DNA of 64,000 nucleotides from Xanthomonas sp. NCPPB 1128 (GCF_001043115.1 NZ_LFME01000030.1:1-64000); one strand, 5' to 3'; positions 27,149-35,989 are shown, counted from the first letter of the stretch. Translations and numbers: made by a program. Notes: generated by a model from the letters alone, not told the origin.

Positions 27149-28381
27149 TCAGCGTGCGGCGAGGTAGGCGCGCAGCGCACTGCGCAAGCGCGCCAGGCCT
27201 TCGCTCAGCTCGACATCGGTGAGGTTCAGCGCGGGCACGAAGCGCAGCACGTCCGGGCCGGCCTGCAGGGTCAGCAGGCCATGCGCCGCGGCGTGGTCGA
27301 GGATCGCACCGGCCTGGCCGGCATGCGCCGGCGCCAGCACCGCGCCCAGCATCAGGCCGCGGCCGCGGACCTGCGCGAACAGCGCGAATTCGTCGTTGAG
27401 CGCCGCCAGGCCCTTGCGCAGCGCCGCCGACTGCCGCGACACGTTGGCAGCGATCGCTGTCGAGGACAGCTTGCGCAGCGCCACCCGCGCCACCGCCGCG
27501 GCCAGCGGGTTGCCGCCGAAGGTGGTGCCGTGCGCGCCGAACTGCATGGTCTCGGCGACCTTGGGCCCGGCCAGCAGCGCGCCGATCGGGAAGCCGCCGC
27601 CCAGCGCCTTGGCCAGGGTCACGATGTCCGGCGTCACCTGATCCTGCCAGTGCGCAAACAGGGTGCCGGTGCGGCCCATGCCGCACTGGATCTCGTCCAG
27701 CACCAGCAGCGCGCCGTGGTGATCGCACAACGCCCGTACCTGCGCCAGGAAGCCCGGCGCCGCCGGCATCACGCCGCCCTCGCCCTGCACCGGCTCCAGC
27801 ATCACGGCGGCCACGTCGCCGCCGGCCATCGCCGTTTCCAGCAGCACGATGTCGTTGAAGTCGACGTAACGGAAACCGCCAGGCAGCGGCTCGTAGCCTT
27901 CCTGGTACTTGGGCTGCGCGGTGGCGGTCACCGCGGCCAGGGTGCGGCCATGGAAACTGCCGCGGAAGGTGACGATCACCCGCTGCTGCGGCGGCCGGCC
28001 CTGGGCGCTGGCCCACTTGCGCACCAGCTTGATCGCCGCCTCGTTGGCCTCGGCGCCGGAATTGCACAGGTACGCCTTGTCGGCGAAGCGCGAGGCCACC
28101 ACCAGTTCCTCGACCAGGCGCAGCGGCGGCTCGCTGTAGAACACGTTGCTGGTGTGCCACAGCTTGCCGGCCTGTTCGAGCAGCGCCGCATGCAGATCCG
28201 GATCGTTGTGGCCGAGCCCGCACACGGCGATGCCGGCGGACAGGTCGATGTAGTCGCGCCCCTCGCTGTCCCACACCCGCGCGCCCTGGCCGCGCTCCAG
28301 CACCAGTTGGCGCGGACGGTAGATCGGCAGCGCGTAGCGTTGGCCGAGGGCGATCAGCTCCGCGGCGGAAGAAGCGGTCAT
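27149..28381 (-). CDS. argD: Acetylornithine aminotransferase
   Basis: ArgD is a class III PLP aminotransferase that converts N-acetylglutamate semialdehyde to N-acetylornithine in arginine synthesis, and may also act in lysine synthesis. The 410-residue product has WDSEGRDYIDLSAGIAVCGLGH, CNSGAEANEAAIKLVRKW, FRGSFHGRTLAAVTATAQPK, LLVLDEIQCGMGRTG and the PLP-lysine motif DIVTLAKALGGGFPIGAL. The ATG at 28381 (MTASSAAELIALG) is preceded by GCAGGACTG and by a consensus -10 box at 28414-28409. An acetylated-ornithine/succinyl-carbamoyl arginine route is known in Xanthomonas, but argD is common to both. Confidence 0.94.
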   Translation of the reverse strand: MTASSAAELIALGQRYALPIYRPRQLVLERGQGARVWDSEGRDYIDLSAGIAVCGLGHNDPDLHAALLEQAGKLWHTSNVFYSEPPLRLVEELVVASRFADKAYLCNSGAEANEAAIKLVRKWASAQGRPPQQRVIVTFRGSFHGRTLAAVTATAQPKYQEGYEPLPGGFRYVDFNDIVLLETAMAGGDVAAVMLEPVQGEGGVMPAAPGFLAQVRALCDHHGALLVLDEIQCGMGRTGTLFAHWQDQVTPDIVTLAKALGGGFPIGALLAGPKVAETMQFGAHGTTFGGNPLAAAVARVALRKLSSTAIAANVSRQSAALRKGLAALNDEFALFAQVRGRGLMLGAVLAPAHAGQAGAILDHAAAHGLLTLQAGPDVLRFVPALNLTDVELSEGLARLRSALRAYLAAR

Positions 28382-28408
28382 CGAGGCAGTCCTGCGGGGA
28401 AAACGCCG

Positions 28409-28414
28409 ATTATA
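28409..28414 (-). promoter_or_regulatory. -10 box upstream of argD
   Basis: A perfect TATAAT on the minus strand ends 27 nt before the argD ATG, so transcription would begin about 20 nt before the start codon. The -35 region at 17 bp spacing (CGGCTG) is weak, which could point to activator dependence. Confidence 0.55.
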
Positions 28415-28543
28415 AGACCGCCGGCAGCGCACAGCCGGGGACTGCTGGCCGCCGCCTGGACCGACGGGTCGGCCTGCTGCTGCGCCACACCGCCGCCGCC
28501 CGCGCGCGTGCCGCAGTAACCCCACCACGCCGTTGCTCGACAT

Positions 28544-28605
28544 GTGGGAGGGACTTCAGTCCCGACGCTTCAGCGCTACGGCGTCGGGGCTGAAGCCCCT
28601 CCCAC
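28544..28605. repeat. GTGG-ended palindromic (REP-like) element R4
   Basis: GTGGGAGGGACTTCAGTCCC and GGGGCTGAAGCCCCTCCCAC form a long stem with a few mismatches and a loop near 28572-28578. It is the GTGG variant of the same architecture as R1-R3 (GTAG), with different stem bases but the same core CTTCAG/CTGAAG. It lies in the 321-bp argD/potassium-channel divergent region, which otherwise shows only the argD -10 box. Confidence 0.7.
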
Positions 28606-28702
28606 AGGGGCTTCTCCAGCAGCTGCGTCGCATCCGATCAGGGCGCCGCCTGCCGCGCCGGGTGGGCCCGCGACTGCCATGCGGCTCGGGTAGCATGGGC
28701 GC

Positions 28703-29572
28703 ATGCGATTTTTCCTCGATTCCCAGCTCGCCCCGGCGACCGAACACGGCTGGCGGCGCCGCTGGTTCGACATCATCTACCGGCACGACACCAAGCCTTC
28801 GCGCAACTTCGACCTGTTGCTGGTCGCGGCGATCCTGGCCAGCGTCGCGGTGATCCTGGCCGACAGCGTGCCCGCGCTGCACACCCGCCACGCAGGCACC
28901 CTGTACGTGCTCGAATGGGGCTTCACCGCGCTGTTCACCACCGAGTACGCATTGCGCCTGGCCACGGTCAAGCGGCCACTGCGCTACGCGCTGAGCTTCT
29001 GGGGCGTGATCGACCTGTTGTCGATCCTGCCCACCTACATCTCGTTTCTGCTGCCCGGCGCGCAGACGCTGCTGGTGGTGCGCGTGCTGCGGGTGCTGCG
29101 GCTGTTCCGCATCCTCAAGCTGACCCGCTACGTCGAGGAAAGCAGCCTGCTGGTGGACGCCTTGTGGCGCAGCCGGCGCAAGGTGTTCGTGTTCCTGTTC
29201 ACGGTGATCACCCTGGTGGTGATCTTCGGCGCGTTGATGTACGTGGTCGAAGGCCCGGCCAACGGTTTCACCAGCATCCCCACCGCGATGTACTGGGCGG
29301 TGGTGACGATGGCCACGGTCGGCTTCGGCGACATTGCCCCGCTCACGCCGCTGGGCCGCGCCATCACCTCGGTGCTGATCCTGATCGGCTACAGCATCAT
29401 CGCCGTGCCCACCGGCATCTACACCGCCGAACTGGCCAACAGCCTGCGCGACGCCGACCGCAGCCGCGCGCCGGATCGGCGCACCTGCGCGCGCTGCGGC
29501 CTGCACGGCCACGACCGCAACGCCGGCTATTGCCGGGGCTGCGGCCAGGCATTGCCCGAGACCGCGCCCTGA
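28703..29572 (+). CDS. Voltage-sensor type potassium channel with C-terminal zinc ribbon
   Basis: This 289-residue membrane protein has six TM segments. S1 is LLLVAAILASVAVILADSVP. S4 carries repeated Arg in VLRVLRLFRILKLTRY. The pore segment contains the selectivity filter MATVGFGDIAP, followed by S6 ITSVLILIGYSIIAVPTGIY. It is a bacterial Kv-type channel, expected to be K+ selective and voltage sensitive. The C-terminal cytoplasmic tail contains two CxxC pairs (CARCGLHG and YCRGCGQAL), a small zinc-ribbon-like module. Upstream in-frame starts were not found. It converges with gloA four bases away. Confidence 0.9.
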   Translation: MRFFLDSQLAPATEHGWRRRWFDIIYRHDTKPSRNFDLLLVAAILASVAVILADSVPALHTRHAGTLYVLEWGFTALFTTEYALRLATVKRPLRYALSFWGVIDLLSILPTYISFLLPGAQTLLVVRVLRVLRLFRILKLTRYVEESSLLVDALWRSRRKVFVFLFTVITLVVIFGALMYVVEGPANGFTSIPTAMYWAVVTMATVGFGDIAPLTPLGRAITSVLILIGYSIIAVPTGIYTAELANSLRDADRSRAPDRRTCARCGLHGHDRNAGYCRGCGQALPETAP

Positions 29573-29576
29573 GCTC

Positions 29577-29999
29577 TCACCAGACGCCGGTGTTGGGCAT
29601 CGACGCCCACGGCTCGGCCGGGGCCAGCGCTTCGCCCTTCTGCAGCAGTTCGATCGAGATCAGGTCGGGGCTGCGCACGAAGGCCATGCGCCCGTCGCGC
29701 GGCGGACGGTTGATGGTCACGCCGAGCGACTGCAGGTGCGCGCAGAGCGCATAGATGTCGTCGACCTCGAAGGCCAGGTGGCCGAAGTTGCGGGCGCTGC
29801 CGTAATCTTCGTCCGAACCCCAGTTGTAGGTCAGCTCGACCTCGGCTTCCGGGTTCTCCGGGGCGCCGAAGTACACCAGGGTGAACTTGCCGGCTTCGTT
29901 CTCGATGCGACGGGTCTCGTGCAGGCCCAGACCTTCAGTGAAGAACGCGCTGGTCTTCTCCAGGTCGTGGACGCGGATCATGGCGTGCAGGTATTTCAT
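29577..29999 (-). CDS. gloA: Lactoylglutathione lyase (glyoxalase I)
   Basis: Glyoxalase I converts the methylglyoxal-glutathione hemithioacetal to lactoylglutathione. The 140-residue product starts [20 protein letters not shown] and shows the metal ligands of the family: His in YLHAMIRV, Glu in [13 protein letters not shown], His in [12 protein letters not shown] and Glu in [28 protein letters not shown] is also typical. It is somewhat longer than E. coli GloA because of a C-terminal tail. The gene is monocistronic in appearance and converges with the K+ channel gene. Confidence 0.93.
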   Translation of the reverse strand: MKYLHAMIRVHDLEKTSAFFTEGLGLHETRRIENEAGKFTLVYFGAPENPEAEVELTYNWGSDEDYGSARNFGHLAFEVDDIYALCAHLQSLGVTINRPPRDGRMAFVRSPDLISIELLQKGEALAPAEPWASMPNTGVW

Positions 30000-30116
30000 C
30001 GTGACAGCTCCGAGGGTGGGGGATGGGACGCGCGCCGTGCCGCGGTGGCGCGCGGAAAGGGCGCATAGGGTAGCGCCGGCGGCGTGCAGGCATGGCGACG
30101 CCGCATCCGGACCGGT

Positions 30117-31292
30117 TCAGCGGAAATAGCAGGCCTTCAACGGCAGCGCCGCCGCGCCCACCGCGCTGGCATCGGCGGTGGCGGCGGCCGGCAGCAGCAG
30201 CGGCAACGGCCGCGCCTGGCCGCGGCGCGGCTGGTTGTCGATGCGTACATGCGGAATGAGCCGCGTGGCCAGCTCGCGCGGCATGCGCCCGCCGAACACC
30301 ACCGCCTGCGGATCGAAGATCGCCACGATCGCCGACACGATCAGCGACAGGCCAGGCGCCACCCGCGCGATCCAGCGCTCGATCGCCGGCCACGCCGGAT
30401 CGTAGGCCGCCAGTAGCGCGCGGATGTCGGGCAGCGCGATGCCGTCCTCGGCCAGCAATTGCCGCAACAGTTCCAGCGTGCCGCGCTCCAGGCCCTGCTG
30501 CGGCAGCATGCCGGCGAACTCGCCGGCGTTGCCGTGCGCGCCGCGCAGGCAGGTGCCGTCGATCACCACACCGCCACCCAAGCCGTAGTTGAAATGCAGA
30601 TAGGCGAAATCGCGATACTGGCGGCCGATACCAAGCAGACTTTCTCCGGCCGCGGCCACGGTGCCGTCGTTGTCCACCCACACCGGCAGCCCCAATGCCT
30701 CGGCCAGCCAGTCGCCGATCGACAGTTCGCCGAGCGCGCGCAGCGGCTCGGGCGGGTTCATGTGCACGCCGTCCTCGACGAAGAAGCCGGTCATCGCCAC
30801 GCCGGCGCCCAGGCGCGGACCGAGCCCGGCACCCGCCGCGGCCGTCAGCGCGGCGTCGGCCTCGCGCAGCTGCGCCAGCAGTGCAGCCGGCTCGGTCGAG
30901 CGCAGCGCATGCTCGGCGGTGGCGCGGATCTGCCCGCTGAAATCCAGCAGCGCCAGCGACAGCGCATCGGTCGCGATCGCATAGCCGACGGTGTGGCCGT
31001 AGCCGGGATTGAGCGCGATGCCCGCACCCGGTTTGCCGCGGCCCGCGTGCGCCAGCGAGGCGCCGAACGCGACCAGGCCGCGCTCGGCCAACGCATCGAC
31101 CAGGCGCACCGCCGACTGCACGGTCAGCCCGGTACTGCGGCTGAGGTCGGCGCGGGTGGCCGTGCCGGCCAGGCGCAGGCGATCGAGCATGTGCCGCTCG
31201 TTGTCGCTGAGATCGGCATGGACGGCGTGGCGGGACTCGGGAAGACGCGGCAAGGCGACGGCGACTGGAGCGGGCATGGGCGGTGCTGGCAT
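30117..31292 (-). CDS. ROK family regulator/sugar kinase-like protein
   Basis: This 391-residue protein has an N-terminal winged helix-turn-helix (HMLDRLRLAGTATRADLSRS, then LTVQSAVRLVDALAERGLVA) and a C-terminal ROK domain. The ROK domain shows GAGVAMTGFFVEDG, LGLPVWVDNDGTVAAAGE, YLHFNYGLGGGVVIDG and GAHGNAGEFAGMLPQ. This layout is that of NagC/XylR-type transcriptional repressors that bind a sugar or sugar phosphate. The usual ROK zinc-binding CGxxGCxE cluster is absent, as in some regulators. The target genes are unknown because no sugar operon is adjacent. The start at 31292 is chosen, and 31277 is possible. Confidence 0.87.
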   Translation of the reverse strand: MPAPPMPAPVAVALPRLPESRHAVHADLSDNERHMLDRLRLAGTATRADLSRSTGLTVQSAVRLVDALAERGLVAFGASLAHAGRGKPGAGIALNPGYGHTVGYAIATDALSLALLDFSGQIRATAEHALRSTEPAALLAQLREADAALTAAAGAGLGPRLGAGVAMTGFFVEDGVHMNPPEPLRALGELSIGDWLAEALGLPVWVDNDGTVAAAGESLLGIGRQYRDFAYLHFNYGLGGGVVIDGTCLRGAHGNAGEFAGMLPQQGLERGTLELLRQLLAEDGIALPDIRALLAAYDPAWPAIERWIARVAPGLSLIVSAIVAIFDPQAVVFGGRMPRELATRLIPHVRIDNQPRRGQARPLPLLLPAAATADASAVGAAALPLKACYFR

Positions 31293-31479
31293 GAAGACCC
31301 CGGCAGCATAGCCGCGCCGCGCGCCGTCATTGCGGCACCAACCGCGATCGGATGGAACAGAGCGTTTTCGCGACGCGCCGCCGTGTGTGCTCACAGCAAC
31401 CGCAACCGTCCGACCGATGCCGCCCTCGCACCAGGCGTGCAGCCGCATTGCGGACTGCCGCAGCCGGCCACGCCGGACC

Positions 31480-32295
31480 TCAGTCCAGGAACAGGTCCGG
31501 CAGCAGCGGTTGCGACGGATCCAGCGCATACCCGGACAACTCGTGCACGCCGGCCTCGGCCAGCACTACGTCATCGATCAGGAACTGGCCGTAGAACCCG
31601 GCGGCCGGCCGGGTCAGCACGGCGTGCGCGGCGTCGGCCATGATCTCCGGGCGGCGGCCGTTGCCGGCATCGACCCCCGGGATCATGTTCAGCGCCTCGG
31701 TGGCGATCAGCGTGCGCGGCCACAGCGCATTGACGGCGACGCCCCGCGGGCCGAACTCGCCGGCCAGGCCCAGGGTGACGAAGCTCATGCCCATCTTGGC
31801 CAGGGTGTAGCCGGTATGCGGCGCCCACCACTTGGGATCCAGCGACGGCGGCGGCGCCAGGGTCAGGATGTGCGGATTGGCGCTGCGCAGCAGATGCGGC
31901 AGGCAGGCCTGCGCGCACAGGAAGCTGCCGCGCGCGTTGACCTGCTGCATCAGGTCGAAACGCTTCATCGGCGTCTCCAGCGCGCCGCGCAGCCAGATCG
32001 CGCTGGCGTTGTTGACCAGGATGTCGATGCCGCCGAAGGCCTCCACCGTCGCCGCCACCGCCGCACGCACCTGCTCCTCTTCGCGGATGTCGCACTTCAG
32101 CGCCAGCGCGCGCCCACCGGCCGCCTCCACCGCCGCCGCGGCGCTGTGGATGGTGCCGGGCAACTTGGGATTGGGCACCGCCGACTTCGCCGCGATCGCC
32201 ACGTTGGCCCCATCGCGCGCCGCACGCAGCGCGATCGCCAGTCCGATGCCGCGCGAGGCGCCGGTGATGAGGAGGGTTTTACCTTTTAGAGTCAC
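31480..32295 (-). CDS. Short-chain dehydrogenase/reductase (HSDL2-like)
   Basis: This 271-residue SDR protein has the cofactor motif LLITGASRGIGLAIALRAAR, the NNAS motif (ILVNNASAIWLRG) and the YTLAK motif in HTGYTLAKMGMSFVTLGL. The region ANVAIAAKSAVPNPKLPGTI (family form AK..EPHPKLPGT) places it in the hydroxysteroid dehydrogenase-like HSDL2 subfamily. The catalytic Ser expected before PP is Ala here (ILTLAPPPSL). Start is probably GTG at 32295. A TTG at 32328 would add residues encoded by heptad repeat H7. The product substrate is unknown. Confidence 0.88.
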   Translation of the reverse strand: MTLKGKTLLITGASRGIGLAIALRAARDGANVAIAAKSAVPNPKLPGTIHSAAAAVEAAGGRALALKCDIREEEQVRAAVAATVEAFGGIDILVNNASAIWLRGALETPMKRFDLMQQVNARGSFLCAQACLPHLLRSANPHILTLAPPPSLDPKWWAPHTGYTLAKMGMSFVTLGLAGEFGPRGVAVNALWPRTLIATEALNMIPGVDAGNGRRPEIMADAAHAVLTRPAAGFYGQFLIDDVVLAEAGVHELSGYALDPSQPLLPDLFLD

Positions 32296-32417
32296 GGGAT
32301 TGGGGAGTCGGGATTGGGGATTCGCCAAAGCTTAGCGCCTTGCCGTCCCCGCCATGACAGCGTCAGACACCCGCCGCCCGCTTCTACGAATCCCCAATCC
32401 CGAATCCCCACTCCCGG
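32295..32417. repeat. Paired inverted heptad-repeat locus H7
   Basis: The left arm at 32295-32331 reads CGGGATTGGGGAGTC then GGGATTGGGGATTCGCCAAA. The right arm at 32381-32417 reads CTTCTACGAATCCCCAATCC then CGAATCCCCACTCCCGG. It lies between the SDR and the kinase gene (both minus strand). It touches the SDR start codon on one side and the kinase stop on the other, so the whole 127-bp intergenic gap is essentially this element. Confidence 0.75.
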
Positions 32418-32421
32418 CTCT

Positions 32422-33084
32422 TCAGGGCTTCGGCCCCTGCCCCTCGTTGTCTTCCCACTTGAGTAGGCGCCGGGTGACGAAGCGGTACACCGGCTTGCCG
32501 CTGGCGAACCAGAGTTCGCGCACCCAGGAGTGGCGCTTGAGCAGGCGCCGCTCGACCGGGGTCAGCGCGTGCGCACAGTACATGCGCTTGTGCTTGAGCA
32601 GATGGCGAAGGTCTTCGCGCGCCAGCAGGCGCATCCAGCGCGAGCGTGGTGCGCCGCGCACGGCGAGCTGGAAATCGATCAGCGCCGGGCTGCCGTCCGC
32701 CAGCACCAGCCAGTTCGCTTCCTTGGCCAGGTCGTTGTGCGCCACGCCGCGCCGATGCACCTGCTGCAGCAGGCGTCGCGCGGCGCGGAAATAGGCCAGG
32801 TCGCCGCGCGGCGGCCGCTGGTACATGGCTGCACCGTCCAGGTAGCTGCGGTCCAGGAAGGTGCCGTCCCAGCCGCACAACTGCGGCGTCGCCGGCATCC
32901 CGTCCAGCTGCCGCAAGGCGAGCGCCTCGCGCCGCGCCAGCCACCACGCCGGCAGCCGCAGCCACCACGGCGAGGCGGTGAGGTCGCGGCGCACGAAGCG
33001 CGCGTCGCCCTCGCCCAGCAGCAGGATGCGGCCGAAGCTGTCGGCCTTGAGGATCTGGACGGTGCGGGGAACGGCGGCAGGCAT
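32422..33084 (-). CDS. Small kinase-fold protein (serine/threonine or LPS kinase-like)
   Basis: This 220-residue protein has protein-kinase fold motifs. A Gly-rich start (LLLGEGDARFVRRDL) is followed by the catalytic loop HRRGVAHNDLAKEANWLV (HxDLxxxxN) and a metal-binding ALIDFQLA in place of DFG. This arrangement is typical of the lipopolysaccharide kinase/RIO-like groups rather than eukaryotic-type kinases. The substrate is unknown, and a lipid A or envelope target is possible. The ATG at 33084 gives MPAAVPRTVQILKAD. The region 33085-33402 upstream shows no credible gene. Confidence 0.78.
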   Translation of the reverse strand: MPAAVPRTVQILKADSFGRILLLGEGDARFVRRDLTASPWWLRLPAWWLARREALALRQLDGMPATPQLCGWDGTFLDRSYLDGAAMYQRPPRGDLAYFRAARRLLQQVHRRGVAHNDLAKEANWLVLADGSPALIDFQLAVRGAPRSRWMRLLAREDLRHLLKHKRMYCAHALTPVERRLLKRHSWVRELWFASGKPVYRFVTRRLLKWEDNEGQGPKP

Positions 33085-33402
33085 CCGGCCAGTGTAGAGG
33101 GTGCGACGCGGTTTGACCGGTCTGTGCGGTCGCCCGCCACCTCCAGGCAGGCACCTGGTCCGGTGCGGGTCACCTGGGCGTCGTGCCAGGCGCCACAGAA
33201 TGCTGCACCAGCGGATCGGCCGCCGCCCTGGGACGCGGCGGCGCCATGCACAGGCCTTGGCGCGGCGGCGCCGACATGACCGGCACAGGACGGCGACCAC
33301 GAGGTGCCGACGGCGGACCAGGTCTGCCCGACAGCCCGGTTGCGCAAGGCCGGTCGCCCGACACGGCACCCCGGCGCTAACGGACCGTCATCACGCTCCC
33401 TC

Positions 33403-33408
33403 TATACT
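33403..33408 (+). promoter_or_regulatory. -10 box immediately before the DedA-PAP2 gene
   Basis: TATACT ends 6 bp before the ATG at 33415, so transcription should begin at or next to the start codon. The bases between (TGTCCG) contain no Shine-Dalgarno sequence. This suggests a leaderless mRNA. No clear -35 match is seen. Confidence 0.5.
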
Positions 33409-33414
33409 TGTCCG

Positions 33415-35427
33415 ATGAATGCCTCATGGACCGATGCCACGCTGGAGTGGATCGCAGCACACCCCATCCTGGCCGGCGCGGTCATCTTCGCCATCGCGTT
33501 CTGCGATGCGGTCATCATCCTCGGTACCCTGGTGCCGGCGCTGCCCTTGCTGTTCGCGATCGGCGTGCTGATCGGCCTGGGCCAGATCTCCGGCCCGTAC
33601 GCGGTGGTCAGCGCCGCGCTCGGCGCGCTGATCGGCGATGCGCTCAGCTACTGGGTCGGCTACCGCTGGGGCCATCAGCTCCGCAACTACTGGCCGTTCA
33701 AGCGCTATCCGCAGTTGCTCGACCGCGGCGAAGCGATGTTCCGGCGCAACGCGTTCAAGAGCATCCTGGTGGCACGCTACGTCGGCGCCATCCGTCCGTT
33801 CGTGCCGGCGGTGGCGGGCATGATGAAGATGCCGCTGCGGCGCTATCTGCTGCCCAGCAGCGTGGCCGCGGTGACCTGGTCGCTGCTGTTCCTGGGGCCG
33901 GGCTGGCTGCTGGGCCAGGCCTACGACGCAGTCGCCGCGGTCGCCGGGCGCCTGTTCCTGGTGCTGGGCCTGCTGGCGCTGGCGCTGGGCCTGGTGTGGG
34001 CGATCGTGCTGTACGGCTACCGCTGGTCGGCCGGGCACATGGACGCATTGCTGGCGCGGGCGCTGGACTGGTCGCGCCGGCATCCGGTGCTGGGCCGCTA
34101 TTCGATCGCGGTGTTCGACCCGCAGCGGCGCGAGTCGGTGCCGCTGGCGATGCTGGCGGTGATGCTGTTGGCGCTGGGCTGGGGCTGGTTCGCGCTGTTG
34201 ATGGTGGTGGTCGCGCACGGCGAGCCGCTGCGCCTGGACCTGGCCGTGCACGATCTGATGCTGGCCCTGCGCAACCCGCTGGCCGACTACCCGATGACCG
34301 CGCTGGCCTCGCTCGGCAACTGGCAGGTGCTGGTGCCGCCGACCGCGCTGGGCCTGCTCTACCTGGCCTGGCGCCGGCGCTGGATGGCCGCGACGCACTG
34401 GCTGGCGGCGCTGGCGTTCGGCCTGGCCCTGACCAAGTTGCTCGGCGCCACCGTGCACGTGGTGCGCCCGCCGGCGGCCAGCAGCGGTTTCGGCTTCCCC
34501 TCGGTGGCGGTGACCATGGCCACCATCAGCTTCGGTTTCTTCGCGGTGCTGATCGCGCGCGAACTGCCGGGGCGCTCGCGGGTGTGGCCGTACCTGCTGT
34601 CCGGCGCGGTGGTGACCCTGATCGGCTTCGCCCGCCTGTACCTGGGCGCGCACTGGCTCAGCGACGTGGTCGGCGGCATGCTGTTCGGCATCTTCTGGCT
34701 GCTGGTGCTGGGCATCGCCTACCGCCGCCGCTTCAACCGCGGCTTCTGGATGAAGCCGCTGGCCTGGCTGTTCTACGGCGGCTTCGCGATCGCCGCGCTG
34801 TGGTACGCGCCGCGCCAGCTGGAACGCAAGCTGGCCAAGTTCGAACCGCCGCCGCCGCAGGTGACGCAGCTGGCCGACGCGGCCTGGTGGCAGCGCGACT
34901 GGCGGCAATTGCCGTCGCGGCGCAACGAGTTCGACGACGACCAGCGCTGGCCACTGGACATCCAGGTGGCCGGGCCGCTGGCGCCGCTGCAGCGCCAGCT
35001 CGAAGCGGCTGGCTGGCGCGTGCAGCCGCAGGCCGGGTGGCAGCAGGCGCTGCAGTTGCTCGACTACAAGGCCAAGCCCGCGCAGGTGCCGGTGCTGCCG
35101 GCGACGCTGGACACGCGGGTGGAATCGCTGCTGATGCTGCGCCCCGGCCCGAATCCGGACGAGCTGTACGCGCTGCGCCTGTGGCCGGCGCCGGCGCGCC
35201 TGCAGCCGGGCAACGTGCCGCTGTGGCTGGGCAGTGCGCAGAGCCTGCGCTACGAACGCCACTTCAACCTGATCGGGCTGTGGCGGCCGCTGCGCGGTGC
35301 CGATCCTGCGCTCAACGCGGTGACCGAGGCGCTGCACGCGCTGCCCACGCGCAAGGACATGCACCGCCGCAGCGAGATCCCGGTGCTGCTGGTGCGCAGC
35401 GACGGCGACGCGCCGCCGTCGCCCTGA
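33415..35427 (+). CDS. DedA (VTT)-PAP2-LssY fusion membrane protein
   Basis: This 670-residue inner-membrane protein has three parts. Residues 1-210 form a DedA/VTT domain (LPLLFAIGVLIGLGQISGPY, ALIGDALSYWVGYRWGHQ, VARYVGAIRPFVPAVAGMM). Residues about 230-450 form a PAP2 phosphatase-like domain with several TM helices and the third motif as ARLYLGAHWLSDVVGG. Residues about 470-670 form a soluble LssY C-terminal domain (WPLDIQVAGPLAPLQRQLEA). PAP2 enzymes dephosphorylate lipid phosphates, and DedA proteins scramble or flip polyprenyl or phospholipids. The second PAP2 motif reads FPSVAV, not PSGH, so catalysis is doubtful. It probably starts leaderlessly at 33415. Confidence 0.9.
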   Translation: MNASWTDATLEWIAAHPILAGAVIFAIAFCDAVIILGTLVPALPLLFAIGVLIGLGQISGPYAVVSAALGALIGDALSYWVGYRWGHQLRNYWPFKRYPQLLDRGEAMFRRNAFKSILVARYVGAIRPFVPAVAGMMKMPLRRYLLPSSVAAVTWSLLFLGPGWLLGQAYDAVAAVAGRLFLVLGLLALALGLVWAIVLYGYRWSAGHMDALLARALDWSRRHPVLGRYSIAVFDPQRRESVPLAMLAVMLLALGWGWFALLMVVVAHGEPLRLDLAVHDLMLALRNPLADYPMTALASLGNWQVLVPPTALGLLYLAWRRRWMAATHWLAALAFGLALTKLLGATVHVVRPPAASSGFGFPSVAVTMATISFGFFAVLIARELPGRSRVWPYLLSGAVVTLIGFARLYLGAHWLSDVVGGMLFGIFWLLVLGIAYRRRFNRGFWMKPLAWLFYGGFAIAALWYAPRQLERKLAKFEPPPPQVTQLADAAWWQRDWRQLPSRRNEFDDDQRWPLDIQVAGPLAPLQRQLEAAGWRVQPQAGWQQALQLLDYKAKPAQVPVLPATLDTRVESLLMLRPGPNPDELYALRLWPAPARLQPGNVPLWLGSAQSLRYERHFNLIGLWRPLRGADPALNAVTEALHALPTRKDMHRRSEIPVLLVRSDGDAPPSP

Positions 35428-35512
35428 GCGGCGGCGGCCCGCCTTCGCTTCGGACCGATCGGCCCTGCGCCGGCGCAGCGTTCATGCAGGCGCCGGCGGG
35501 TAGCGATGTCGG

Positions 35513-35989
35513 TTATTTCACCTCGACCCGGATCGAACGCGAGTCGGTGGCACGATCCTCCCAATGCCGGGAGTAGACGAGATCGATCGTGCCGCTGCCA
35601 TGATCGGTGGCCTTGAAGGTGTAGGTGACATTGCTGGGGCAGCCCATTCGGCCCGTTGCGCAGGCCGTGCCGGGTGCATGCTCGATGTCGAGCAGCGACA
35701 GTGGCGCGGGCAGGCTGCGCAATGCCCAGGCGCTGCCGGTCGACCCGTTCTCCGAGAGGGTGATCGCGAACAGTTGCCCGCGCTGCAGGGCGAACGGCTT
35801 CATCGACGGCGCCAGGCAGGTCTTGGGCGACACTTGGTCGGCATTGCCGGTGACCAGGGCGATGGAGCCGCGCGGGCAGTCGGCCTGACTGGCTGCGGCA
35901 GCGGGCGCGGGTGCCGTCTCGGCGGCGATGGCCGGCAGGCTCAGACAGCCGCCGGCGGACAGCAACAACAGCAGGAAGGAACGCCTCAT
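35513..35989 (-). CDS. Chagasin-type peptidase inhibitor (I42 family), secreted
   Basis: This 158-residue protein has a signal peptide (MRRSFLLLLLSAGGCLSLPA, IAAE). It carries the signature loops of chagasin-like inhibitors of papain-family cysteine peptidases: LSENGSTGSAWAL (family NPTTGY/W loop) and VYSRHWEDRA (family RPW/F loop). The loops are diverged (GST rather than PTTG). Cys residues in ADCPRGS, KTCLAPS, TACATG and GCPSN suggest disulphides, compatible with a periplasmic place. A target is not evident. The gene stands alone between two plus- and minus-strand neighbours. Confidence 0.78.
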   Translation of the reverse strand: MRRSFLLLLLSAGGCLSLPAIAAETAPAPAAAASQADCPRGSIALVTGNADQVSPKTCLAPSMKPFALQRGQLFAITLSENGSTGSAWALRSLPAPLSLLDIEHAPGTACATGRMGCPSNVTYTFKATDHGSGTIDLVYSRHWEDRATDSRSIRVEVK

